Below, piece after piece: positions 8,126 to 16,453 of a DNA stretch of 64,000 bases (the stretch's first letter is position 1; each line of letters begins with the position of its first letter). This DNA is from Halopseudomonas litoralis (GTDB lineage: Bacteria; Pseudomonadota; Gammaproteobacteria; Pseudomonadales; Pseudomonadaceae), in assembly GCF_900105005.1 (NCBI RefSeq), contig NZ_LT629748.1, forward strand, positions 1,922,001 to 1,986,000, given 5' to 3'. The notes beneath the pieces are model-generated. The model did no database searches and was not told where the DNA came from. It saw only the letters and a list, made by a program, of their open reading frames with translations. A program made the translations under genes and the position numbers.

Positions 8126-10561
8126 GTGATCCAGCCTCGCACCCTTTTTCACTTGAAAATTATTGCCGCCCTGCTCGTTATCGCCATCGCCCTGGCTGCT
8201 CTGGGCCATTGGGTTCTGCACAGTGCCGAAGCGCAGCGCAGCGGCACACTGCGCCTGCATGGTCTGCAGGACGAGGTATCGGTTTATTTCGATGCCTGGG
8301 GCGTGCCCCATATTGATGCCCAACACGATGCAGACGCCTACCGTGCGCTCGGCTACCTGCACGCCCAGGATCGGCTGTTCCAGCTGGACATCGTACGCCG
8401 CATCGGTGCCGGACGTCTGTCCGAACTGTTCGGTCAGGAAACCTATGCAACCGACAAATTCTTCCGCACTCTGGGTATCAGCCGTCATGCCCGGCAGTAT
8501 GCAGCGCAGCTGGAGCAGAATGCTGACCAGCCCCATGTAAAACTGATCAGGGCTTATCAGGACGGTATAAACCAATATATCGACCAAGGCCGAACGCCTG
8601 TTGAATACCGCCTGCTACTGTCGCGTCCGGACTACTTCTCGACGGCGGACATCGCCCATGTCACGGGTTACATGGCCTATTCATTCGCAGAGGCGTTCAA
8701 GACCGATGCGCTGGTGGATCACGTGCGCGGCACCCTGGGGGAGCGTAATGCTCAGGATCTGGTCCCCGGCGCGCCGCAAGGGCTGCCCCCGCGCCGACCT
8801 GCCGCGCCCGCCAGTGTCGGTCTGCTGCAGCCGTTGCTGGAGCAGGTCGCGCGGGTACAGCAACAACTGCCCGCCGGACAATTTCAGGGTAGTAATGCCT
8901 GGGTCGTCAAGGGCGCACTGAGCGCCAGCGACCTCCCCCTGCTGGCCAACGACCCGCATATCGGCTTTGCCGTGCCAGCGGTGTGGTATGAAGCGCATAT
9001 CCGCACGCCGCAACATGAGGTCTATGGTCATTTCCTCGCGGGCTTGCCGTTTCCCCTGCTTGGCCAGACCCGCCATCACGCCTGGGGACTGACCATGCTG
9101 ATGAATGACGAAATCGATTTCTATCGCGAACGAGTGAATCCCGACGATCCGGGGCAGGTGCGAGTGGGCGACCGCTGGCAGAACCTGACTGTACACGAGG
9201 AAGTCATCAAGGTACGCGGCAAGGAAGACCGTCTGATACGCCTGCGCAGCTCGCGTAATGGGCCGATCATCAATGATCACCTTGCTACCGCTGACACGGA
9301 GGGCGATAGCCCACCACCGCCACCGGTGAGCCTGTTCTGGACTTTTCTGACGCCCGGCAGCGACTCCACAGAGGCGTTCTATCGCTATTCGCGTGCGAAA
9401 AGCATGGCTGAGTTCGAGGCTGCTGCGGCGCTGCACTGGTCGCCGGGACTGAACGTCATCTATGCCGACGTCAATGACAACATCGCCATGTGGGCCACCG
9501 GCCGGCTGAAGCGCTGGCCCAACAGCAACAACAGCTTCAGCCTGCTGGATGCCAGTAACCGCCGTGATGACTTTCTCGGTTACCAGCCGTTCGCCGCCAA
9601 TCCGAAGAGGATCAATCCTGTTACGGGGTTCATCCACAGCGCCAACAGCCCCTATGCCGAGAACAATCCGCGCCGTGCCCTGCCTGGTTACTACGCGCCG
9701 GGAGAGCGTGCCGAACGGCTCGCCACCTTGCTGGAAAGCCGGGACAGCTTTGATTTCTCGGTGTTCAAGGCCATGCAACTGGACAGCCAGCGCCCGCACG
9801 CTGTCGCCATGATCGCCGATGCACTGCCGTTGCTCGACAGCCAGTTGCTGGCTACCGATCTGCGCGCCACAGCTGAACAGGCACGGCAGATTCTGGCTGC
9901 CTGGGATGGCCGCTTCACCCCGGACAGCGTTGGCGCCCTGCTGTTTCAACGGTGGGAAGACAATCTGCTGGAGGCGCTGTTCGCCGACGAACTGGGTGAG
10001 CGCTACGCGCACTTCCGCGACACTTTCATGGCCAGTAAATCCCTGGCCAGCCTGTTCTGGAAACCAGCGTCACCCTGGTGGGACAATCGTCAGCAACCCA
10101 TCATGGATGGACGCCAGTCGGCCATCGAACAGGCCTGGATCCGCACCATCGACATATTGGCAGAGGAACGGGGCATGGCGCCGGAGGAATGGACCTGGGG
10201 TGAGGTCGCCAGCCTGCAACACAAACATCCGCTGGCGGACAAGATTCCCTTTGCCGGTCGCTTGAACAGTGCCAGAGTCACCGTAACCGGTACCAACGGC
10301 AGTCTTAATAATATGGTATTCAATCGTGGCGGGCCGGACTATGAGGTTATCGCCGGACCATCGACCCGGCGCCTGGTCGATCTGGCCAATCTCGAATCAA
10401 CACTGGGTATCAACCCACTGGGTCAGTCCGGCAACCCTTTCGACGCTCATTACGATGACCAGGCTCAGCTGTTCGCGCAGGGCAACTACCGCGCTCAGCT
10501 GTTTGACTGGCTGGGAATCCAGGCCCTCCCTGACCGGCTTACCTTGCGTCCGCGCAAGTAG
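8126..10561 (+). CDS. Penicillin acylase family N-terminal nucleophile hydrolase
   Basis: An 811-residue precursor with an N-terminal hydrophobic signal/anchor (about residues 9-30), an alpha chain and a beta chain. Auto-cleavage should occur before the nucleophile Ser256 in QGSNAWVV, the typical GSN start of the beta subunit. Other family segments are ARDRLFQ-like AQDRLFQLD, NDPHIGF, LPFPLLGQTRHHAWGLT and GTNGSLNNM near the end. Family members hydrolyse amide bonds in the periplasm and include penicillin, aculeacin and acyl-homoserine-lactone acylases such as QuiP and PvdQ. The substrate cannot be predicted from sequence. The gene is monocistronic and convergent with the DUF4892 gene. Confidence 0.93.
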   Translation: MIQPRTLFHLKIIAALLVIAIALAALGHWVLHSAEAQRSGTLRLHGLQDEVSVYFDAWGVPHIDAQHDADAYRALGYLHAQDRLFQLDIVRRIGAGRLSELFGQETYATDKFFRTLGISRHARQYAAQLEQNADQPHVKLIRAYQDGINQYIDQGRTPVEYRLLLSRPDYFSTADIAHVTGYMAYSFAEAFKTDALVDHVRGTLGERNAQDLVPGAPQGLPPRRPAAPASVGLLQPLLEQVARVQQQLPAGQFQGSNAWVVKGALSASDLPLLANDPHIGFAVPAVWYEAHIRTPQHEVYGHFLAGLPFPLLGQTRHHAWGLTMLMNDEIDFYRERVNPDDPGQVRVGDRWQNLTVHEEVIKVRGKEDRLIRLRSSRNGPIINDHLATADTEGDSPPPPPVSLFWTFLTPGSDSTEAFYRYSRAKSMAEFEAAAALHWSPGLNVIYADVNDNIAMWATGRLKRWPNSNNSFSLLDASNRRDDFLGYQPFAANPKRINPVTGFIHSANSPYAENNPRRALPGYYAPGERAERLATLLESRDSFDFSVFKAMQLDSQRPHAVAMIADALPLLDSQLLATDLRATAEQARQILAAWDGRFTPDSVGALLFQRWEDNLLEALFADELGERYAHFRDTFMASKSLASLFWKPASPWWDNRQQPIMDGRQSAIEQAWIRTIDILAEERGMAPEEWTWGEVASLQHKHPLADKIPFAGRLNSARVTVTGTNGSLNNMVFNRGGPDYEVIAGPSTRRLVDLANLESTLGINPLGQSGNPFDAHYDDQAQLFAQGNYRAQLFDWLGIQALPDRLTLRPRK

Positions 10562-10574
10562 GTAAGAACAGGGG

Positions 10575-11408
10575 TCAGCGTTTCTCCAGCCGCACTCCGG
10601 TCTCCGGCTGCGGCTCGCCTATTTCCAGACGCTGCCGATCAATGCCGCGGTCCAGCAGGCTCTGCACGAATGCCGGAGCCTGCGTGCCATCGACCAGAAT
10701 CCGCAGTCGATTGTCCGAGCGCAGCATGCGTGCAGTCAGGTCGAGCCAGGCGTCAGTTATCGCGCTGTCGGCCTGCTCAGGTGTAACTGCAGGCAAGAGC
10801 AGCTCACCTTCGGCTTTCAGCATCTTGCCCAGCGTCGCGGGCGTAGGGTAGAGCATATCGGTAACGGGCGATGCAGGAGTCAGCTGGTCCAGATGCACAT
10901 ACACCTGGTGGTTGCCGCGGGTAGTGGCGTAAAGACTGATGAAACGCTGCGGCTCGTCATCCAGGCGCAAGGCAAGATATGACTGGTTCTCTTCAGGACC
11001 GTACAAGCGGGAGTATCCCAGTACCTGGTTGGCCCACAGACTGCTGCTGCCGCATTCACGCCCCTCGCAGAAGAACAGGGTGGTGTGCGGGTGTTCCTGA
11101 AGCTGGTGCACGGCATGCGCCATGGCTTCCTTGGCAGAGTGTCCTTCAGGAATCAACCAGGATGTACGGACCAGCTCGCCCACGGCCTGCACCTCGCGCT
11201 CGGCGCGCACCTGGTTGTTGATTCGGCGGATATTGCCAATGACCACGGTGTGCTCTGCTTCAGCATCCACTTGTTGCCGTGCCACTTCGGCACGCGGAAA
11301 GGACTCGATGATGGGGGTGGCGGCAACGCTGAGCGGCGCGATACCACAGAGTGCCAGTGCCAACAGCAGCGGTCGCCACTGCGGACGTGCCTTCGATTGC
11401 AGATGCAT
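10575..11408 (-). CDS. Periplasmic DUF4892 domain protein
   Basis: A predicted exported protein of 277 residues with an N-terminal signal peptide ending near SVAATP. The segments FFCEGRECGSSSLWANQV and YSRLYGPEENQSYLALRL match the DUF4892 family, common in Pseudomonas and of unknown function. The C-terminal part (LRILVDGTQAP, LLDRGIDRQRLEIGEP) looks like an OmpA-like or BON-type fold. I chose 11408 over the longer frame because of the AAAGGAG just upstream and the signal peptide. Confidence 0.8.
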   Translation of the reverse strand: MHLQSKARPQWRPLLLALALCGIAPLSVAATPIIESFPRAEVARQQVDAEAEHTVVIGNIRRINNQVRAEREVQAVGELVRTSWLIPEGHSAKEAMAHAVHQLQEHPHTTLFFCEGRECGSSSLWANQVLGYSRLYGPEENQSYLALRLDDEPQRFISLYATTRGNHQVYVHLDQLTPASPVTDMLYPTPATLGKMLKAEGELLLPAVTPEQADSAITDAWLDLTARMLRSDNRLRILVDGTQAPAFVQSLLDRGIDRQRLEIGEPQPETGVRLEKR

Positions 11409-11501
11409 CAATACTCCTTTGAACAGACGGCTCCTGCGATCATGCGGCCGCAGCGCTTTACAGCGGGTTTCATGGCAGCTTTGCCCAGCCACCTCCCGGG
11501 G

Positions 11502-12362
11502 TCAAGCAAGGGTCTTGAAAAAGCTGTTGATAATTGTTGCAACGGCCGGTGCCTGCTCTTCCAGATGCAGGTGATGCCCACCATCCATGCGGTGGGTCTG
11601 AATGTGGTTGAAACCTTCGATGCGTTCGACCAACCGCGGATGCTTCCCCATCACGCCCTGATTCGCCAGCACCAGGCAGGTCGGTGTACTTATCGCCTCG
11701 GCAAAGGCCACGGCATGCTCGGAAGTCAGGCGCAGCGGCGATGGCAGCATCAACTGGGGGTCGGAGCGCCAGGTCCAGCCGCCCTGCTCGGGCATGAGCC
11801 CGCGCTCCACCAGTTTGCTCGCCGCACCGCGGGAGATGGTCGAGGTGCCGCCCAGCACCCGTGCCGAGACCGCCTTGGCCGCACTGTCATATATCGGCTT
11901 GCGCTTGGCCGTCAGAGCCTGGCTGGCCTTGAGGAATCGCGCCATCTGCTGAGGAGCATCCGCCGCCTCCCCGGTTACCGGCAGCAGCCCGTCGATCATC
12001 GCCGCCCCCAGCAGCCGTTCCGGCATCGAGCCGGACAGAATGCAGCTGATGATCCCGCCCATGGAGTGGCCAAGCAAGGCGAACCGCTCCCACCCCAGGT
12101 CATCAGCCACCTGTAATACCGTCGCTGCCTGCTGCCAAAGGCTGTAGCCGCCCGCCGGCAAATGGTCGGAGAGACCGTGACCCGGCAGATCCAGCGCTAT
12201 CAGATGGATGTTGTCCAGTTGCGGCGCGATCAGGTCGAAGGTGCCGGCATTGTCCAGCCACCCGTGCAAACCGATAACCGGCAAACCGCCCGGCTGCCCC
12301 CACACCTTGCCCGCGACTTCGATCGACGGCAGGGTAAAACGTATCTCATGACTATCGCCCAT
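11502..12362 (-). CDS. Alpha/beta hydrolase
   Basis: A cytoplasmic alpha/beta-fold hydrolase of 286 residues. The oxyanion segment HGWLDNAGTFD, the nucleophile elbow GHSMGG and a C-terminal HRMDGGHHLHLE with the likely catalytic His are visible. The substrate is unknown; it may be a serine hydrolase of the MEST/abhydrolase type. The start at 12362 (MGDSHE) places the first beta strand normally; the longer frame adds an unrelated leader. It is followed by the DUF4892 gene and preceded by an acyl-CoA-ligase-like gene on the same strand, so an operon is possible. Confidence 0.88.
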   Translation of the reverse strand: MGDSHEIRFTLPSIEVAGKVWGQPGGLPVIGLHGWLDNAGTFDLIAPQLDNIHLIALDLPGHGLSDHLPAGGYSLWQQAATVLQVADDLGWERFALLGHSMGGIISCILSGSMPERLLGAAMIDGLLPVTGEAADAPQQMARFLKASQALTAKRKPIYDSAAKAVSARVLGGTSTISRGAASKLVERGLMPEQGGWTWRSDPQLMLPSPLRLTSEHAVAFAEAISTPTCLVLANQGVMGKHPRLVERIEGFNHIQTHRMDGGHHLHLEEQAPAVATIINSFFKTLA

Positions 12363-12465
12363 GGATTTCCCATTAATTGAATGAATGCCTGACTGGAATG
12401 TAAGGAGCTGGCAGTGCTGGAGGCAAGCAGGTATCGGGGCATGAATGCACCCGCATAAGGGCTGA

Positions 12466-14136
12466 TCAATCAGCCCAGACGATGGTGGTACCGCGCACAG
12501 ACCAATCTCCAAGCCACTCGTGATAGCGCGCACCGATCACTCCACGCCGCAGCTGCATGGTGCCCGTGACGTAGCCGTTATCAGCACTCCAGTCATCACT
12601 GACCACGACCAGACAGCCCAGTCGCCCGGCCCGTGGCAAGGGCTCGTTCAGCGCATGCAGCAAGGATTCCAGCTCTCGCTCAACCTCATGTCGAGCAGCC
12701 TCCCGGCCCGGCTCTGTCAAGGTGATGAGCGCCAGAGACAGCGGCAATCCCTCCCCCAGCACACAGGCATGCTGGACAAACCCATGGGCCAGCAGGCGGT
12801 GCTCAACGGGCTGCGGAATTATCTGCCGCCCATCGGCCGTATGAAACAGGTCAGTGATCCGCCCACTCAAACGCAGGAAACCATCCTGGTCTATCTCACC
12901 TCGATCGCCCGTTCGCAAAAACCCTTGCTCGTCGAGCATGCGCGCGGTTCTTTCGGGGTCTCGGTAATACCCCAGCATGTTGGCCTGACTGCGTACCAAT
13001 ACCTCCTGATTCTCATCAAGACGGCATTCGACACCCGGATTGGGCAGACCGCACCAGCCCGGACGCAAGCGTCCCGGTCGCCCGACGTGAGAGTAACCGC
13101 AGTTCTCGGTCAGCCCATACACTTCAAACAGTTTCAGCCCGATCCGGTGATACCACTCCAGCAATTCGGCAGACGCAACATCGCCGCTGGTCACCCCGAA
13201 GCGCAACTGATCCAGCCCTTGTTGCTCGAGCATGCTGGTAGCCACACGCTTGCCCAGCAGAGGAATCTTCAACGCCGTATCGAGGATCCGCTGCTGCGCC
13301 CGACGCATCACACCCTGGCGGAGCTGTTGCCAGGTCGCTGGTGTGCCGAGAAACAGGGTGGGACGGGCGCGGCGCAGATCATCAATGAAGGTCGCGCGGC
13401 TCTGGACAAAGTACACTGTCATGCCCGACAGCAGCGATTGCATCTCGATGAACTGACGTTCCGCCACATGTGACAAGGGAAGGTACGAAAGCACGCGGTC
13501 CCGGTCTGTTACCAGAAACAGCCGTAAGAAGTTGCTCGCCGCAAAATGCATACTGGCAAAGCTCAGCATGCAGCCCTTGGGCAACCCGGTAGCCCCACTG
13601 CTGTACATGATGCTGGCCAGTTCGGCGGAATCGCGTGCGACCGGTTGCGGCAAAGGATCATTTGCCCGCTGCAGGCTTTCCCAGTCAAGCAGCTGCTCAT
13701 CAGCTTCAGCCATGGGCATGCCGACCCAAGGTATGCCTGCCGGCAATCCAGAACGCACCCGTTGCCAGTCATCCAGTTTACCGATGATGATGACCCTGAC
13801 CGCCGCATGCTCGAGCGTTTGGCGGGTGGCATCGTCCGGCAGCGTTGGCGGCAGAGGTACGGAAACGTGCCCAGCCATCCAGATAGCCAGGTCGGAGATG
13901 ATCCAGTGCGCACAGTTTTTCGAAATGATAGCGATCGTGCTGCGCTCGGGCAGGTTCTGATGTCGTAGCCAACCGGCGAGCCGGCGGGCCTGATCACCGG
14001 CCTGGCGCCAGCTCAGTTCCAGCGTGGCGCCGTCAGCCAACGGCTGGATCAACCAGGCTTTATCCGGGTGCAGTTGTTCCTGCCTGAAAAACGCCGCCAA
14101 CACCGGAACGACTCCCGGCTCTGTATCATTGCCCAT
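12466..14136 (-). CDS. AMP-binding long-chain acyl-CoA synthetase-like protein
   Basis: Adenylate-forming enzyme of 556 residues. The ATP loop is MYSSGATGLPKGCML, followed by SYLPLSHVAERQ, a YGLTENCG motif and the RTGDRGEIDQDGFL motif. The C-terminal Lys-bearing lid is short and variable. It should activate a fatty acid to acyl-AMP and then acyl-CoA; chain length is not predictable. The start at 14136 has GGAG seven bases upstream and avoids overlapping sixA; a frame opening at 14226 would overlap sixA by 20 bp. Confidence 0.88.
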   Translation of the reverse strand: MGNDTEPGVVPVLAAFFRQEQLHPDKAWLIQPLADGATLELSWRQAGDQARRLAGWLRHQNLPERSTIAIISKNCAHWIISDLAIWMAGHVSVPLPPTLPDDATRQTLEHAAVRVIIIGKLDDWQRVRSGLPAGIPWVGMPMAEADEQLLDWESLQRANDPLPQPVARDSAELASIMYSSGATGLPKGCMLSFASMHFAASNFLRLFLVTDRDRVLSYLPLSHVAERQFIEMQSLLSGMTVYFVQSRATFIDDLRRARPTLFLGTPATWQQLRQGVMRRAQQRILDTALKIPLLGKRVATSMLEQQGLDQLRFGVTSGDVASAELLEWYHRIGLKLFEVYGLTENCGYSHVGRPGRLRPGWCGLPNPGVECRLDENQEVLVRSQANMLGYYRDPERTARMLDEQGFLRTGDRGEIDQDGFLRLSGRITDLFHTADGRQIIPQPVEHRLLAHGFVQHACVLGEGLPLSLALITLTEPGREAARHEVERELESLLHALNEPLPRAGRLGCLVVVSDDWSADNGYVTGTMQLRRGVIGARYHEWLGDWSVRGTTIVWAD

Positions 14137-14206
14137 GGCACCACTCCACTGTACCGATGATTCTGATTCTCTTATACGACCTGCCGGCGTGCTCTGCCTG
14201 CTTTCT

Positions 14207-14683
14207 TCAGCTATTGCCCGTTGCATCGGCTGGGTTGGTCAGGCTGAGCAAGTCCGCTGCTCCCGCAGCCGGTAATGGCATATCCAGACAGGCCAGTCCC
14301 GCAGTCGGCATGGAATAATGCCCCTGACGGTGGCCATCAACCAGCAGGCTGATCAACTGACCAACCAGGGGTTGATGACTGACCAGCAACAATTCGTCCT
14401 CAGCGCGATCAGCCAACTGGTCCAGGACAGCCATGGGGTCATCTTCCGGTGTCAGCCAGTCCACCGTGGTAACGCCTCGGCGGAAATTCAGCTCCCGCCG
14501 AATCAACTCTGCGGTCTGCTGAGCTCGGCGATATGGACTGGCCAGGATCACATCCAGGGAGTGTCCGGCCAACTGTTCTGCCATACGTATCGCTTCCGCC
14601 CGACCGACGTCGGTCAGCGCTCGCTCGGCATCACGGGTCGCCGTGGGCTCAGCCTGGCCATGGCGCAGAATCCATATTCTCAT
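14207..14683 (-). CDS. sixA: Phosphohistidine phosphatase SixA
   Basis: A 158-residue histidine-phosphatase-superfamily protein. The RHG motif with the catalytic His is at residues 7-9 (LRHGQAE), with SPYRRAQQTAE and the second catalytic His in LVSHQPLVG. E. coli SixA removes phosphate from histidine of the PTS protein NPr. The gene overlaps the DUF4389 gene as ATGA, and that gene overlaps gpsA the same way, so the three are translationally coupled. Confidence 0.92.
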   Translation of the reverse strand: MRIWILRHGQAEPTATRDAERALTDVGRAEAIRMAEQLAGHSLDVILASPYRRAQQTAELIRRELNFRRGVTTVDWLTPEDDPMAVLDQLADRAEDELLLVSHQPLVGQLISLLVDGHRQGHYSMPTAGLACLDMPLPAAGAADLLSLTNPADATGNS

Positions 14684-15285
14684 GGCTTCAATCTGCTGCC
14701 ATCGCCCGGTGCAGCGCCCGGGTCATCCATATCCGAGGGCTGCAGAATCGGCGGCTCGGGCTCGCTGGTATCGGCAACGTGCTCCGGTGGCACCGGCAGG
14801 TCTGCGTCTGCCTCGACGTCCACAATGGGATCGACCACATCAGGCACGACCGGCGGCTCCACTGCCCCGGTTTCCGATACAGCGGGTGTCGCCGGGGTAC
14901 TGGGCGTCACAGGAGCGGCCGGTGGCACCGGCGTCACCGGCGGTACCACCGCGCTATCAGATACCGGATCAACAGTCACGGGGCCTTCCGGCGGCTTGGG
15001 TTGCCATTCTCCATCCTCGGCTGGCCATTCCATAAACGGCCAGGGCTTTTCTTCCGCAGCGCCGCTGACATAGCGCCCCATCTGCCAGGCGTATTGCGAC
15101 AGGCTGTTGCCAAAGCCTGCCAACTGCGCGTTGGGTTCGCCGGTGAATAGGCGGAGCACGATCTGCAATACCAGAATCGCCGCCAACAGCACCTCCACCA
15201 CCTGCCAGGCCAGGGCGAACAACAACGTATAGACCAGTCGCAGCCAGAAGTCGGCTGAGGTGATATTTTCTTTGAATGCGTTCAT
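14680..15285 (-). CDS. DUF4389 membrane protein with Pro/acidic tail
   Basis: A 201-residue protein. The N-terminal half (residues 1-85) is the DUF4389 domain with one or two hydrophobic segments around residues 15-45. Residues 90-200 are low-complexity, rich in Pro, Val, Ala, Asp and Glu, with [17 protein letters not shown] runs, and probably disordered. The function is unknown. It is strictly sandwiched between gpsA and sixA by two ATGA overlaps, an arrangement that suggests stoichiometric expression. Confidence 0.85.
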   Translation of the reverse strand: MNAFKENITSADFWLRLVYTLLFALAWQVVEVLLAAILVLQIVLRLFTGEPNAQLAGFGNSLSQYAWQMGRYVSGAAEEKPWPFMEWPAEDGEWQPKPPEGPVTVDPVSDSAVVPPVTPVPPAAPVTPSTPATPAVSETGAVEPPVVPDVVDPIVDVEADADLPVPPEHVADTSEPEPPILQPSDMDDPGAAPGDGSRLKP

Positions 15286-16331
15286 TTCTGTTCCTTGTTC
15301 AGTGGTGTGCGCGCCATGAAGGCGGAAAACTCGACGTCATGCTTCTGCTCGGCACTCATCAGCCGGCCAATCACATCAGCCGAAGGCTGCTGCTCGAAGA
15401 TGATCGCATGCAGTCCGGCCACCAGGGGCATATAGATGCCTTCTTCCTCGGACTTCTGCCGCAATACCTTGAGCGTGTTCACACCTTCGGCCACCTGTCC
15501 CAACCGGGCAATGCTCTCCTCCAGGGTCTGGCCCTTACCCAGCGCGTGGCCTACCTGATAGTTGCGCGACATCGGGGAAGTACAGGTCACGATGAGGTCC
15601 CCCACGCCCGCCAGACCGAGGAAGGTCATGGGGTTGGCACCCATATGTACCGCAAAGCGGGTCATTTCCGCCAGTGCCCGGGTGATCAGCATGCTCTTGG
15701 TATTCTCGCCCACACCCATGGCTGCAGCCATACCGGACATGATCGCGTAGACATTCTTCAATGCACCACCCAGCTCGACACCGTAGCGGTCCTGACTGGC
15801 ATAGACCCGCAGACTCTGGCAACCCAGCACATCCTGCACCTGGGTATTCAGGACGTTATCATCGCTGGCCACCACGGTAGCGGTCAGCGCGCCGGCTGCT
15901 ATTTCCCGCGCCAGGTTGGGACCGGAGAGAACGGCCACCCGGGCACCGGGCACTTCCTGCTCGATAATCTGGCTCATCATCAGGAAACCCGGCTGCTCGA
16001 TTCCCTTGGTCGTACTGATCAGACCCTTGCCGGCAAGCCCGGGACCGATCTGCTGCAGCACACTGCGAAAAGCACTGCTGGGGATGGCGAGGAACACCAG
16101 TTCGGCCGACTTCAAGGCAGCGGCAACGTCCGTGGTGATGGTCAGGCGGGAGTCGAGTTCGATGCCCGGCAGGTATCGGCTGTTTTCGCCCAGGCGGCGC
16201 ATGTCGGCAGCCTGCTCTTCATTGCGCAGCCATAGCATGGTGGGAACACCATTGGTCGCCAACAGGTTGGCGAGGGTGGTGCCAAAACTGCCGCCGCCCA
16301 GTACTGTTACGGGGACCTTGAGGTCGGTCAT
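15282..16331 (-). CDS. gpsA: Glycerol-3-phosphate dehydrogenase [NAD(P)+]
   Basis: Reduces dihydroxyacetone phosphate to sn-glycerol-3-phosphate, the backbone for phospholipid synthesis. It is 349 residues, slightly above the typical 330-340. The N-terminal Rossmann loop [10 protein letters not shown], the STTKGIE and [11 protein letters not shown] segments, the catalytic Lys in [10 protein letters not shown] and the [14 protein letters not shown] segment are present. It is the first gene of the coupled gpsA-DUF4389-sixA operon. Confidence 0.97.
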   Translation of the reverse strand: MTDLKVPVTVLGGGSFGTTLANLLATNGVPTMLWLRNEEQAADMRRLGENSRYLPGIELDSRLTITTDVAAALKSAELVFLAIPSSAFRSVLQQIGPGLAGKGLISTTKGIEQPGFLMMSQIIEQEVPGARVAVLSGPNLAREIAAGALTATVVASDDNVLNTQVQDVLGCQSLRVYASQDRYGVELGGALKNVYAIMSGMAAAMGVGENTKSMLITRALAEMTRFAVHMGANPMTFLGLAGVGDLIVTCTSPMSRNYQVGHALGKGQTLEESIARLGQVAEGVNTLKVLRQKSEEEGIYMPLVAGLHAIIFEQQPSADVIGRLMSAEQKHDVEFSAFMARTPLNKEQK

Positions 16332-16453
16332 GCAAAATCCTTGTGACTGAGAACAGCCGTCAGTATATGTCCGCGAACAATAACAGCGAAGCGGTGATGA
16401 AAAAACCTGGCTGGCTGGTTTACTATGCGCCAGCCAACACCACGCCTCGGTTC

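Noticed and set aside
8681..10012. 443-codon frame on the minus strand
   Set aside because: Antisense to the acylase gene; low-complexity Gln/Arg-rich composition and no motif.
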